A DNA stretch of 60,000 nucleotides, from assembly GCF_910592395.1 (NCBI RefSeq), contig NC_088314.1, positions 14,696,001 to 14,756,000 of the forward strand. Reading direction: 5' to 3'. The notes under the pieces were generated by a model that was not told the DNA's origin, ran no database searches, and worked only from the letters and a program-made list of their open reading frames with translations. The DNA is from Lineus longissimus (taxonomy: Eukaryota > Nemertea > Pilidiophora > Heteronemertea > Lineidae). The translations under genes were made by a program, and so were the position numbers. This document shows, in pieces, positions 31,916 to 44,420 of the stretch (within the stretch, counting starts at the first letter, position 1; each line of letters begins with the position of its first letter).

Positions 31916-34019
31916 ATGAAAATTGGCAAGACAGATGAACAAACGATGAAGGAAGCTGTGCAAAACGTGGTTGTTGATGGAATGAGTATCCGAACGGCTG
32001 CAAATGCCTTTGATATAAAGAACTCGACGTTGCGTCGCTATGTGGATAAGTTCAAAAAGACTGCAGATGAAAAGATGGCTTATGCACCGAATTACAGCTG
32101 CAGGAAGGTGTTTAGTGCCGATGAGGAATTGGTTTTTAAGGACTTTCTTGTGAAAGCTGCAGAAATTCAATATGGGCTGACTTGTAGACAAGTTAGGGAG
32201 TTAGCCTATCAGCTTGCTGTTCGGAATAAACATAACTATCCTCTGTCCCGGGACAAAAACAAGAGTGCTGGCGAGGACTGGTTTTCCGGTTATATGAAAC
32301 GATTTCCTGATTTATCATTGCGCCGCCCTGAAGCAACCAGTCTTTCCCGAGCTACCAGCTTCAATAAAACGAACGTCGGAGTGTTCTTCACCAACTTGGA
32401 GAAGATCCTGCAGAAAAACGACTTTACTGCAAATGATATCCACAACGCTGATAAGACGGGGTGTTCCACTGTTTAAAGAGTTACTGGGAACAGAGTGGTT
32501 GCACTGAAGAAGATGAAATAAGTGGGAAAGATTACATCGGGGGAGAGGGGCACTTTGGTCACTGCATTGTGCACCATCAATGCAGCAGGGAACTCCATCC
32601 CCCCATTTATGATTTTTCCACGAGTGCACTTCAAGGAACGAATGTTGAGTGGTGCCCCGCCAGGAACCACTGGCGCTGCTCATCAAAGTGGATGGATGAC
32701 AACCGAGAACTTTGTTTTGTACATGAGGCATTTCATCAGGTTCACGAAGAGTTCAAAGGCGCAACCGACGCTACTGATCCTTGATAACCATGACACACAC
32801 ATGTCGCTTGATTGTATCGACCTGGCTAAGGATCATGGTGTAGTTATGCTTACTTTGCCCCCACACTGTAGTCATAAACTACAGCCGCTCGACCGCACAG
32901 TTTATGGACCACTGAAGTCTGCCTTCAATAGGGCAGCTGACGCGTTCATGGTAAATCACCCAGCACAACCCATCACAATTTATGATATCGATGATCTTCT
33001 AGGCTCTGCATATCCCTTGGTATTCACCCCGAATAATATAATATCTGGCTTCAAGTTTACTGGCATCCATCCATACAACCCGAATATCTTTTCAGACGAA
33101 GATTTTCTCTGTTCGTATGTCACTGACCGCGACATTGAGGAAGGCGCAGATGAAGATGTACAAGTCCAAAGACCCCCTCCAACCCCAGCATGTGTGCCTA
33201 TGCCAGGCGTCCCAGAGAATCATCAAGTTGTAACAACACCGAGTGTATCTGAAGAGCAACCAGTTGCAACAACAGTAGGTGTCGATGAAGTTGCCCCCCT
33301 AAGCCCACCATTCATCCCAGCGCGACCAGAGGATATCATCCCATTTCCCAAAGCAGGACCACGTAAAAGAAAGGGTGGGAGGAAGAAAGGGAAGTCGCTC
33401 ATTCTCACTGATACCCCGGTAAAGGAGCAGATGAGAGAAGCTGAAGAAGCTAGGAAGCAAAAGAAGGGCAAGGCAAAGAAAAAGACTGGCAGAGGACCAA
33501 AAAGACTGAAACTGAATTCTGAAGATGGCACAAAAAATACTGGAGATGGTGACAGCGAAAAAAGGAAGAAGAGGAATGGGTAGCATCTGATCATGATGAT
33601 ACTTCAGATGACGATGAGCATGTTGAGCAACCAATGGAGGATCTTAAGTTGCCAGGTGCTGGCGATCTTGATACAGGCGACTATGTCTTAGTAAATTCAA
33701 TGCTGGAAAAACTCAGGTCTTGTATGCTGGTCAGATCCAACGCATCTATGCCGGGGAAGATGAAGACGAAGAGGACTCATCATTTGATGTTAAATTCCTG
33801 AGACGCAAAACACCAAAGACATTTACATTTGTGTTCCCCACAGTCGATGACATATCAGATGTCCCTTATGAGGATATCATCGGGAAACTGCCTAAGCGGA
33901 TTGTACATGGTGGTACTGCTAGGGTTGCTCGACAGCTGATCTTCCCAGTGGACCTCGATTGTTACTCTGATGCCATGCGTAAAGGTCCTCTGGTAGGCCT
34001 GGCACAATTGCAAACATAA
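31916..34019 (+). pseudogene. pogo/Tigger-like transposase (HTH + DDE_1), decayed
   Basis: The N-terminus has a pipsqueak/CENP-B-like HTH (MSIRTAANAFDIKNSTLRRY), a second HTH segment with WFSGYMKRFPDLSLRRPE, then DDE_1: the first Asp in NADKTG, the second in LLILDNHDTH, and downstream HCSHKLQPLDRTVYGPLKSA and FTGIHPYNPNIF. A Lys-rich NLS-like region follows (33360-33560). After a frameshift near 33575 comes a C-terminal domain (GDYVLV, YAGQIQRIY, VKFLRR, IGKLPKRIVHGGTARVARQL) known from invertebrate pogo-type proteins. Two in-frame TAA stops (32474 and 32519) each fit one CAA-to-TAA change. No protein can be made as it stands. Confidence 0.85.
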
Positions 34020-34063
34020 TCATTGCGTTTGCCGCTGTTCACTTTTTTAAATAATGTGCGTTG

Positions 34064-34320
34064 CCATGCCTCTTCGGCAAACTGATTTTCATCAGTGATT
34101 AGGCCCTACATGTTGTTATTGATTTTAATTTGGTGATAAGAAAGACATTGCAGGTCTGAGGGCCATGACTTTTCGGCAGACTGATTTTCAGTTAGTGATT
34201 AGATGTTGTTTCTTACCATGACTTTTCAGGAGACTTTAATTTTCATTAGTGATTATATGCTATTGTTGCGTGCCATGACTTTTCGGCAGAGTGAGTTTCA
34301 TTTTGCTTTTACATTATAGT
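34064..34320 (+). repeat. diverged tandem repeat in the pogo 3' region
   Basis: About four copies of a 65-90-bp unit around CCATGACTTTTCGGCAGACTG and ATTTTCATTAGTGATTA, between the transposase stop and the right terminal repeats. Confidence 0.65.
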
Positions 34321-34700
34321 AATTAGACATTTTTTTTAGAAAGACAGTGCAATTCTGAGAGCCATGTTTTGTTCTGAGGCCATGTTTTTGTTTTCAAAGT
34401 TCAAATAAATACTATAAATCAAATTAAAAGGAATTTCATTCACGTTAATGAGGGTGATTCACTGTGCCCTGACACTTGGTTCACCGTACCCCGGTACCGG
34501 GGCACACTGAATCACTCGGAACATTTTTTTCAAATTGCCCTCACCTAAAATGTGAGGTTGCTAGCAACGACATGCTACCTTGTGATTATAAACATTATCC
34601 CCTTCTTCATATACAACAGTGAATGGAAACTTCTTTACAACCAGGAAGGAGAAAATCAACCAAACATTTTATCCGATTCACTGTGCCCTGGTCTCCCCTA

Positions 34701-37700
34701 CATCTATATTATAAGAGAGAAGGCCGTTTTATTGACACACTCCTTCTGGAGATTGGCCCCATCTGCACTGTTGAAATCTTAGTGAATACGTAGTTTGTAC
34801 ACATGTGTGTTTACGGTGCGTAAAATGGGTTGAAAGTGCAAGAGAAAGATGTTTTGAAGGCAGTTTTCCTTCTGATGTTACCCCATTTAAATATAGATTT
34901 TTGAGGGAATCCCCAGGGAAGGGGATTCCCCCAAGGGACATCGTTTGGGTTGTATTTCGCCGGTTGCATTTCACCAATTCCGTCTTAGCATTGGCTGACA
35001 TATGGTTTCACACATGTCAAATGTGTGCCACACTGTCCATTGTCTTTAGATCAGATGTTTGTGTCTCACTTTTCTTTGCTGACCAAGGTGAGTTAATTGC
35101 ATGAAAATGTGTTCATGAGCATTAGTGAGCATCCTAGCACTGATGATGGTGATGATGATGATGATGATGAGATGATGTGATGAATATGAGTAGAAGCCCT
35201 AACTAGCCCTATCGTCATCGACCATGTTGGCATGTATTGTATGTAGGCCAACAATGCAATTGGCCTATAGCATGATAGGCTATTGTACGTATGATCCTGA
35301 TGTAGGCTACGCACATGAGATGAGGACGTAGGCTTACTGATTGCTACTACCATTGCACTGTCAACTGGAGTGTACACAAAGTTTTCTCAGCCATATTGGG
35401 CCTTTTTTAGGCCTTCTCAGCCACTGCCATGTTTGAGATGAAATGGAGTTTGTAGTAGGCCTACTGTCATGAAGTAGTATAGTGATGCTAACACACTATC
35501 CATTTTGCAAATTGTCGGCCATTTTGGATTGGGGTCGTGTACTATAGTACTTGGTTGTTTTGTGGGGTGGTCGGCCATTTTGTGTTTCCATGGTCACGTT
35601 GAAAGTCCTTGAGAAATCCTTAACTAAACATTCTTGTTTGATGGCACTTTTGAAGGGGTTAAAGAATGTTTAGTTTGTTGCGTGTAAGCTTAAACTTACT
35701 TACAAGCACGTGCATTGCAACTAATAGTCTCTTTTTTTGTCACACTCCTTCTGGACTTCTGGGCGAGTTCGGACAATATGAGGTGCAAATGTACGAAGGT
35801 TATTAATGAGTCTGTGTTGTGGGCTAAGAAAATACGAAGTAAATTGGCCGGAAATGTGTTTTAGGACCCTTTTGCGGTAGCAGCTTTACTATCTATTTTC
35901 GTACTGAGAATCCCCATTATGACGTCACTCGATCACCACCAAAGGCAGTATGGTAGACTATTCGAAGATATGCACATTCGCAACACTTGCAACACTTGCA
36001 ACACACGTGTTTACGGCCTGTTCTGGAACAAACAAACAGGTAATTCCATTCCATCGGTCATATTCATCACTATGACTCTGAAACTTCCTTTAGAAGACAA
36101 AGGTCAGCACGGCCTAAATAAATTCACACCGGCCGGCCAAGGCTGAATAGGCCTATGTGTAAACAACTGTCCGACAATAGGTTTAAATTTGGCCTACATG
36201 AAGGCAGGCCAAGAACTGCATGTACTGCAATTCATTAAACTAAACAAAGAACGTCTTCCTCTGCGATCGTAGTCATGCTGCATACGATCGTTGCAACGAT
36301 CATCTGAATTGACTGATGGAGGCCCAACTGGTCGTGTGTGCCATGTAGGCCTAGCGCAACTACCGTCCGACAATCGAACACACATTACGGACAGGGCCGA
36401 AGCTTTGCTCTTGCAAAATTCACACTGCCCGTAAAATGTATCACTTTATTGAGGGGTGAAAATTAAAGTTTGTCATCCCTGCCCACCATTGACGTTGTGT
36501 CAGTTGTTGTCGCGATAGGCTATAGGTCTAGGCCTACTCAATCGACCCGGCACAGTGCCTGAACAGTAGACCCTATATAAGAAATATGATACCTTACATT
36601 TTTCCTTTCACTTTTCGAGATAACTGTCCTACCTGCCACTTCGAATTGTCATCAGCCAGGCTTTTATCTAAATAAAAGGTCGCCTTATGACAAGGCATTG
36701 ATGTTGGCTTCCTCCGCCTTAAGTTCAGAAATTTCAATTTCCACCACAACACTACACAAAACAAATCAATCGAGCATAAGTTCAGGGCTAAGGTTAAGAC
36801 CCAATGGCTGCAAGTGTCAATTACATTATTACATAGCCTACCCTCTCAACATTTTCATCACTTATTACTTCCAGATGTCACAATAGGAATAAATTACTGT
36901 TACTGTCACTTCTGCCTACCATCCACTCAACTCGACCCACAATTGTTGGTCAACTACCATGCTCATTCTCTTGCCAAACCAAGGTGTGAAATCATCCTCC
37001 ACCCACACAACATCCATGTCCTCATTCTTCGTTTTTAATACATACGGTACCATACTGCTTAGTATGTGGATGGCATACTACAGCAGTTACCGTAAGATGA
37101 TCAACCACTGACCACTAGGCCTCTTACTTAGGACGACCTCTGCATACAACTGATGCCACTACATGTGTTCAACTACTTACAATGATACTGCTGAGAGCAC
37201 ATACACCATTGCGTCCTTTGTTATCTGAATTTGTTAGCACGGCACGTTTCGTGGCCATTATCATATGTATTTCAACCACAACAATACTGCTGTAGAGCAC
37301 CTGTCTTTTTCGTAATAAACCACTCATCATACAATATCTCTTAATGTCCTCTTTCTTCATCCCCTTCAGAACTTATGATTATTCGTTACGGTACTGACGT
37401 AACAATGGAGATCACCATGCTCCAATGGTCCGTTTTGTCGGGAATTACAGGGATATGATCACTGCTGATACGTTTTTAAGTACACGTGCATATCAAACAA
37501 TAATAAAAACAACAAGCGGCTTTAAAATATTCAATTTATTAATGCCCATGCTGAAAACCTCATTTGACCAGATTATCCAAGAACCACCCACTTCAGTGAC
37601 GACGAGGCTGACTAAAGAGACTTGTGTTTTTTTTTCATAATGCTGATGAAAATAAATGGGTTAACATACCTGGATTAGTGTTAACCAATAGACTGTTTTT

Positions 37701-38640
37701 CTACTAAGTACAATAGTAGAATAATGATAGCGGATATAGTTATTGAAGAGACTTACTCTTTTTAATACGTGGATAATCTAAACAGACTATTGGTGAGACA
37801 CTCTAGTGTTAAAAAGAGTGTACCAGTACTTGAACATTCCTGACTTTTTCAAGAGAGATGGTATCGAGTGGAGTAAAGTGACTTTTCCGAGTATCGAGTC
37901 GGTGTCAATATTCCTAAACTTTGACAACAGCACCCGCTGACTCGTAGAACATGGATTCAGAAGCAAGGATCTAATAGTGCAAAACTGTGTTTCAAATCAT
38001 TTGGCAAAGTTTTGAGCAAGCTCAAGGTTTAAATTGGTTGTGTTTTTTTTTTGCAGTCATCAAAAGATTGTGTGTGGGTTTTTTTATGGGCCATTAGAGC
38101 CTGAATAGTTTTTCCTCTGCATGTATCAGTACAAATTTGGGGTTTTTTTTGCAGAGCTTGCTGGAACGATGCAAAATGTGTTGAGACAATTTTCATTGGA
38201 CTTTAATAAGCTGCAGTTATAGACTGCTGCGCTTTATTGGAATACCAGATTGCCCTGAACCTTTTTGGACTTGCCAGTATTTCAGGAAGTGAAGTGTTTA
38301 GCATAAAGTTGCATTTAGTAACAGTTTACCATTCGAGGCGGATGTCTAATTTTTAATTCAGTTATTGTTGCTTTTTATATTCGTTCTTTTGAAGTACATT
38401 CAAGATATCTGCTCCTGGGTAATGGACTGATGATAGTTAAATAGTACGTGTTTGAGTTGGAATTGGGACTCCTAAGGAGGGGAGGATGTTCTGAAGACAA
38501 ATGTCACAACCTTGCATGCCATGGCTACACCACTGTATGGTGCTGACATCTGGAGTGTTGTCGCGAGATAAGTTCGAACCCAGGTTGTCGTCGTTGTATT
38601 AAAATATTCTGAAGTTTATCGAATCGTCTCTTCAAATTCT
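34701..38640. other. about 3.9 kb with no gene recognised
   Basis: AT-rich sequence with AGGCCTA words, a GATGAT microsatellite at about 35140-35180 and short unsupported open frames. I see no domain, convincing exon pair or transposon end. Confidence 0.45.
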
Positions 38641-38699
38641 TCGTAAAATATTAGTCAAGCAGAAGACAAGGACGAATAAGAAGAGGATCCCTTCGGAAC

Positions 38700-39526
38700 G
38701 GGAGCCCTCAGGAACACTACTAGCCAAAGTTCGCTCTACAGGAGCCATCGCCATCCCAACAGCATCAAGCGGAATAGCTGCCAATCTGCTATCAGGAGGA
38801 TGCACACTACACTCTGTGTTCAAAGTCCCTTTAGACGCCCCCCAAATGGATACACCCACATGCGCAATCAAAAAGGGCACCTCCTTATCCAAAATCATCA
38901 ATCAATGCCAACTTCTAATCATGGATGAAGCACCAATGGCACATCGCACTGTCTATGAAGCTATTGACAGAACAGTGCAAGATATAAGGGACAACCATCT
39001 ACCCTTCGGCAGAATCCCTACAGTACTCTGTGGTGATTTTCGGCATATTCTCCCGGTCGTCAAAAATGGCACCAGAGCAAACGTCGTCGATGCTACCCTG
39101 AGGAAATCCCACCTTTGGCCACATGTCCGCGTACTACACCTGACAACTTATATGCGCGCTGCTCTCACCAACAATTCTGCATCACAAGCCTTCTCTGACC
39201 TCCTCATCACCATTGGTGATGGCCAACAGCCAATCACAGCTACGCCCGACACGATTGCCATACCAGACGTCATACAGACTACAGAATCTGCCGCAGATCT
39301 GATCACAGCCATCTACGGAGACCTCAACACAAGAGCACAGGAACCCAAATAGCTACTGTCCCACACCATACTAGTGCCACTCAATGAGACTGTCAATACC
39401 ATTAATGCCCAAATAATCCAAACCTATCCAGGCACACCAGTCCAATATTCGTCGATACACACCACCCTCACACCAGAAGAGGCCGTCCACTTCCCAATTG
39501 AATTCCTTCATTCGCTGGACATATCA
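38700..39526 (+). pseudogene. Helitron helicase (PIF1-like) fragment, N-side
   Basis: The reading frame from about 38700 gives LLAKVRSTGAIAIPTASSGI, LHSVFKVPLD, the Walker B motif LLIMDEAPMAHR, VLCGDFRHILPVVKNGTRAN, LWPHVRVLHLTTYMRA and, after a TAG at 39350, LVPLNETVNTINAQIIQTYP and VHFPIEFLHSLDISG. This is the Helitron-encoded PIF1 helicase. The Walker A loop, the Rep domain and everything upstream are missing. The match stops abruptly at 39526, where a new element begins, and the C-terminal helicase motifs reappear at 49170-49482. Confidence 0.8.
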
Positions 39527-39745
39527 GGGCCCGGTTGTTCAAAATTGCCTGACTTAACATGCCGTTACCTTAACATTTAACGTTAAACCTAAAAATGTCA
39601 TGTTAACTAACATAATGTTAAAATTGAGTTGTTCAAAGTCACGTTAGCCATCATGTTAGCTAACATGATGTTAAATATTTTTCATGTTAGTTGCCAAGGA
39701 CATTACCCAAAATGCCACACCCTAATTGGCCACATCCTGTTCAAA
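39527..39745 (+). mobile_element. DNA-transposon terminus (Harbinger-like) upstream of the Myb gene
   Basis: It starts GGGCCCGGTTGTTCAAA at the point where the helicase homology ends. Palindromic words built on TTAACATNATGTTA recur through 39560-39700, as in subterminal repeats. The matching right end was not found. Assignment to PIF/Harbinger rests on the adjoining Myb/SANT gene. Confidence 0.5.
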
Positions 39746-42421
39746 ATGGCAGAAATGGCAGCAGAGAAAAGTGATGAGAAGAAAGTTAGAGGGAGTAATT
39801 GGTCGTATAGTGAGCAGCATTTGTTGGTTGATCTTGTTTTGTCTGAGTTGGGGGTTATCAGGGGCAAATTTAAGGGGGGTGACGTTACAAATAATCTGAA
39901 GAATTCTGTTTGGGAGGACATTACAGTCAAGATTAATGCACTGGGGGTAGCTGTCAGAAAGACTGCTGCAGTGAAAGATAAATGGAGGCAGTTCCTTTCC
40001 AAGGCCAGGAAGGAGTTTGCCGAGCGGCGGTTTCATGCAGGTGGAACTGGAGGAGGAGGGAGACGCCGCCCTGCAGACCCGGTCACTGAACGCATCATGG
40101 CCCGGTTTGAGCAGGACACCAGTTTCCGCGGGATTGACGGTGGTTTTGAGTCAGCCATGGGCCAGCCACCTTCTTCTATCAGTGTCATCAAAACACCAGA
40201 GCTATCTTCATTTACCCAACAAGAGGACACTTTTCATCAAGATTTAGGTAGGTAAATCCCATGTGAGTTGTATTTCTCATGTTTTTTCACTTTGGCCAAT
40301 GAAAATTTGATGTGAGAGAGGGTGCAAAAAGCATCGTCTGCTAGCTTTAAAATTCTTTCGTCGGCCATTATACTTATTTGTATAATTGGCCAAATGCCAA
40401 TGTACATGCAACACATGTCATGTCATGTGCGCACTGATCTGAGAATCTTTGCCACCAGAAAATTGTATTCTCCTCATTTCCAAGATGATGACAGCACACA
40501 TCTTTATGATATACCACACCTTGAAATAATAAGGAGAGTCACTAACCAAAAAATCCTGGGTGTGCAACAATACTTTCCTGAAAAATCGAAGTTAAAAAAG
40601 AGTCACTGAATTTGTTCAGTGATGCTAGGAAGCTGCCATGTTGAATTTGTGTTGAGCATGCTCAGTGACCTCTGACTCATCAATCTATGGAATGCCAATC
40701 AAGCCAAAAAATTGAAGTGGGAGGGAAATCTGGAAAAGGGAATTTATCCCAATAATGCTGTTGAATCCAATGATACATTTTTTGCCAGAATGAACTATTC
40801 TAGAACAAAGAATAAAACATACCAAATAATGTATCATTCTAAATATGAAGTATATTTAAAGCATAAATTGATGAGATATGTATATATGCACATCACAACA
40901 TAATAATGACTAGTAGACAACCCCATAGTAAATAGGCTAATAAGATGAAAACACTTTTAGTGTTGGGTATCTTTTGATCACAACTAATATAAACTATGTA
41001 CACTGGCTTTTACCTCTTCAATAATTAGCAATTAACAGTTAATTAACAATGTGAAGTTTATGTAAGGTGTATAGGCCTATAATACACTGTCTAAAAAAGT
41101 GAATCATTCTTCCACCAAACAGTAACAAATGTGTTCATTCCATTTTCAGGAACTATTGACTTCACAGACTTCCAGTCCGGGTTCCAGTCAAGTCAAGTTA
41201 TCCCCAGTGTCAGTGATCAGAAACCAACATTCAGTTTCTTCAATGAGTCAATGGGTGGCATGCCATACAACACTAGTCAGTCTTGCTGTACAGTGACCAC
41301 AGCAACAATTAAAGGTACATACTTTTCTCCTTTCCAATGCAGTGAGAGGGATCTTTATCACAGATCACTTCTGAAAAAAGTTTTCGAAATGTTTGAAAAA
41401 GCGCCCCGCCCCCCCCCCCCCCCCAATTTTATGGCGGAGACTTCTCTAAATCTTACATCAAATAATATGAGTCACCTGCTATTGTATTGTATATTTCAGT
41501 TGCTGTATACGCCATGTATAGTATTTCAAATGCATAGAATGAATACTAGATAGTAAATCCACTTATTTTTCAGATACTGCAGTGAGAAGGCCTAACCACC
41601 ACCCAAAGTCAGACAGCATCATAGTTCCAGCTAAGAAGCCCAGGCTGTCCAAGATAACAGGTGTGTATAATAGGCCTCAATTCACAATGAATTATTCACA
41701 ATGAATTCAATAATACTTCAATATATAGTACAATTGAGGTAAGATGGTACAATTATAACCTCAGTACAGATTATAGCCTATGCGTGCATTAAATGTAATG
41801 AGTTATCACAACCCCCCCCCCTGATAGATGTGTACTAATCACAGTAGCTATATATACTGTAGAAGCTAAAATTATACTGAGGCTATTATTGTACCACTTT
41901 ACCTTACTAAAAATGGCCAAGCATACATGCAACATGAAATATGTAATTCTCTAGAAAGGTAAAGACAATGGTGTTCTAAAGTAACATATTATGTAGCGTG
42001 AAAAACTTGTTGGCTTCCAACCCCTCTTTATTAAAAATTAAGCAAGATTGATGAAAGAAATTGTGTTATCTGAATTGATTTATTGCAAGATACTTGGTTT
42101 CTCTGACTAAATGATCAAACTTCTGAAAGTAAGAGTAATAGTAATAGAATATTCTTTTCATATAATTTAGGTTCGAGTAAAGCAACTGCTAAGGCATTGT
42201 TAAAGGATGCAGCACAAGACTGCAAGAAGGCAGACATAACTGACCTGCAGAGGGAGGTTCTTGTCGCAACCCTGGAGACACAGAAGGCGACCAGCACAAC
42301 TCAATTACTTCTTCAAACGGAGGCAACACTCCGTATTGAAAAGCTGCAACTTGAAATCGAACTTCTCAGGGAGAAGGCACTGCTCTGCAAGGTGTCTGTC
42401 AGTGACTTGGTTGAAATTTAA
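39746..42421 (+). CDS. Myb/SANT-like DNA-binding protein, four exons, intact
   Basis: Exons 39746-40247, 41150-41314, 41574-41660 and 42171-42421 join to exactly 335 codons (334 aa plus TAA). All three introns are phase 1 with GT-AG ends. The start is the AAAATGG at 39746. Exon 1 encodes a Myb/SANT trihelix-like domain (GSNWSYSEQHLLVDLVL, NLKNSVWEDITVKINALG, AVKDKWRQFLSKARKEFAER). Exon 3 has a nuclear-localisation-like KKPRLSK. Exon 4 is a long coiled coil (TEATLRIEKLQLEIELLREK). Such proteins are the second product of Harbinger elements, carrying the transposase to the nucleus and DNA, or NAIF1-like host relatives. No Harbinger nuclease gene is nearby. A poly(A) signal AATAAA lies at 42438. 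Confidence 0.75.
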
Positions 42422-42437
42422 ATTTGTTATCAATGTA

Positions 42438-42443
42438 AATAAA
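42438..42443 (+). terminator. polyadenylation signal AATAAA of the Myb gene
   Basis: AATAAA begins 17 nt after the TAA stop of the Myb/SANT gene. The very short 3' UTR fits a compact transposon gene. Confidence 0.5.
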
Positions 42444-42540
42444 TGTGCACAGGAAAAGATTTTCACTCCTCTTATAGTCACTATTAATAGCAAAGACAAT
42501 CTTTTAAAGAGAAACCTGAAGGGGGTCCTTCTAGGGTTTA

Positions 42541-43370
42541 CCCCTTGAAATAGTGGCGGCCACTATCTCTCGTTTATTTCCCTCCTTATAGGACAAAAAC
42601 AAACGCTCTCTCCCCTGGCGGATACCGAGAGGTTTTGTCCTATTTATGTAGAACTTTAGGGCCCTGACGGGACATAAAGTTCTGTCAGGAAGATCATAAG
42701 AGATCGTTCCTGACAGAGAGGGAATAGTAACCGGGGGCCGAGAGGCGGCCGGTCCCTGGTTCTACGCCAGAAATCCTGGTATGAAAGCCAGGATAACCTC
42801 CCCTCCCTCTCTAAAAGCCAGCTTCTTAAAAGAAAGTGCATGGAGCTCTGATCTCCGTTGGGCGGTAGCCAAGGCTACTAGAAAGACCGTTTTGAGTGTC
42901 AGATATTTCATGGATGAAATAGACATGGGTTCAAAAGGATGCCTCATGAGCACCTTAAGGACAACAGAAAGGTCCCATTTAGGGGTGTTGTGAACCGGTC
43001 TAGGACGCTCTAATAACATTCCTCTGAAAAGAGGGGTTATTTGGTCCTCCCAACGAAGATCCCAGGTGCTTAAAACACGGAGGGTAGAAGCGATGGCGGA
43101 CTTGTACCCTTTTATAGCCGTGACAGATAGTTGTCTTTCCGTGAATAATTCAATAAAGAAATCAACTAATCTGTATATAGAGGGAGAGATCGGATTAACT
43201 CCGTTCTCCCTGCACCAGGAAGTGAAGGTAGAACACTTTCCTTGATACACATCAAGGGTAGACCCCCTTTGAGGTGTGGACATGCGTTTGACAGCGATGT
43301 CCGAAAAGCCTCTCTGGTGGAGATGCAACTGGATAAGTTCCAGGCGTGAAACTTGAAAAATCCAGGGTTC
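42541..43370 (-). pseudogene. DIRS tyrosine recombinase, truncated
   Basis: Minus strand. The core-binding domain reads VSRLELIQLHLHQRGFSDIA and FTSWCRENGVNPISPSIYRL. The catalytic domain begins with the Arg motif ATAQRRSELHALSFKK. After a TAG at 42762 a shifted frame continues LPDRTLCPVRALKFYINRT and REIVAATISR, then leaves the family at about 42550. The HxxR and Tyr motifs are therefore missing. One frameshift and a 3' truncation; inactive. Confidence 0.8.
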
Positions 43371-44420
43371 TGGTGGTAGCATCTCCCCAGGGGGTGCCAC
43401 AGGAGGTGCTTCCAAGTAGGAAGACTCCTGGGGTGGTCTATCAGGAGCTCCAGCAAGGCTGGGAACCAGGCCTGATTTGGCCAGCAAGGTGCGATGAGAG
43501 TTACTCTCACCGGGTGGCTGGTCAAGATCTTGTTCAGGACTGGTTGGATGAGAGGGAGGGGTGGAAACGCATATGCGTTCAGCCCGACCCAAGAGGCTGT
43601 AAGGCTGTCGACTTCCAGGGCCTCTTCGTCCGGAAGTGGAGAGTAATAGATGGGAAGGCGATTGTTCAGCCTGGTGGCGAACAGATCTACCTTCGGAGAT
43701 TGCCAAAGGCGACAAAGGTCGTCTACAATCTCCTGATGGAGTGTCCACTCTGTCTGAACTAGTTTGTCCTGACGGGACAGGGCGTCGGCAAGGATGTTGC
43801 GTTTGCCCGGTATGTGTCTGGCACATATCGATACTCCAAGGTCGGCACAAAGATGGTAAAGCTCCCAAGTTAGCTGGCAAAGAATGCCGGACTTTGTGCC
43901 TCCCTGTCTCCTGACATATGCTACTACTGTAGAATTGTCGGAGAACAGGGTTACTCTCTGATTCTTCAGGTGAAGGGAAAGAGCCCTCACGGCAAGAAGG
44001 ACAGCCTTCATTTCCAATATATTTATTGAAAGAATGGTCTCCTCCCTTGTCCATAGACCCCTTATGGACATGTCCCCGTTGTTCAGATGTGCTCCCCACC
44101 CTAGTAGAGAAGCATCTGTGAACAGGGACACTTCTGGGGGCGGTGGAGCAAGATCTACACCGCTTTGGAGACGAGTCTCCGACTCCCAGAAGTTCCAGAC
44201 GTTCTTGAGTAGGTATTGAGGTATCAATACCAACTTGTCTAATGGGTCCCTGTGGGGTTTCCATAGAGACATTAGAAACATCTGGATGGGACGCATATAT
44301 AGACGGCCAAGAGGGATTTAGTCTGCTGCCGAATTCAGAAGTCCCAAAAGGCTCAAGCATCGCCTTGCGGGAGCTTGAGTCCTTCCTCTGAATTCTGCGA
44401 CGAGATGAAGAATTTTCTTT
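43166..44420 (-). pseudogene. DIRS RNase H and following conserved region
   Basis: Minus strand, frame 44296-43166. RNase H motifs SLFTDASLLGWGAHLNNG, ILEMKAVLLAV, LFSDNSTVVAYVRRQGG and KRNILADALSR supply the acidic residues. They are followed by the DIRS-typical region PKVDLFATRLNNRLP and LNAYAFPPLPLIQPVLNKIL. It is in a different frame from the RT upstream and the recombinase downstream, so a frameshift lies on each side (near 44410 and 43370). The last part of this frame overlaps the recombinase out of frame and is probably not translated. Confidence 0.8.

Larger units (their letters stand above)
30286..34698 (+). mobile_element. pogo-type (Tc1/mariner superfamily) transposon
   Basis: 4413 bp flanked by TA on both sides (30284-30285 and 34699-34700). 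The ends are inverted copies: GGGGGACCGGGGCACAGTGA on the left and TCACTGTGCCCTGG-TCTCCCC on the right. The word GGGGCACAGTGAATC or its complement recurs near 30294, 30311, 31750, 31790, 31815, 34450 and 34675. It carries a decayed transposase (31916-34019) and hairpin-ended repeat copy C. Confidence 0.88.

Noticed and set aside
38560-38590. AGTTCGAACCC resembling a tRNA B box
   Set aside because: No acceptor stem or A box at the right distance; no cloverleaf.
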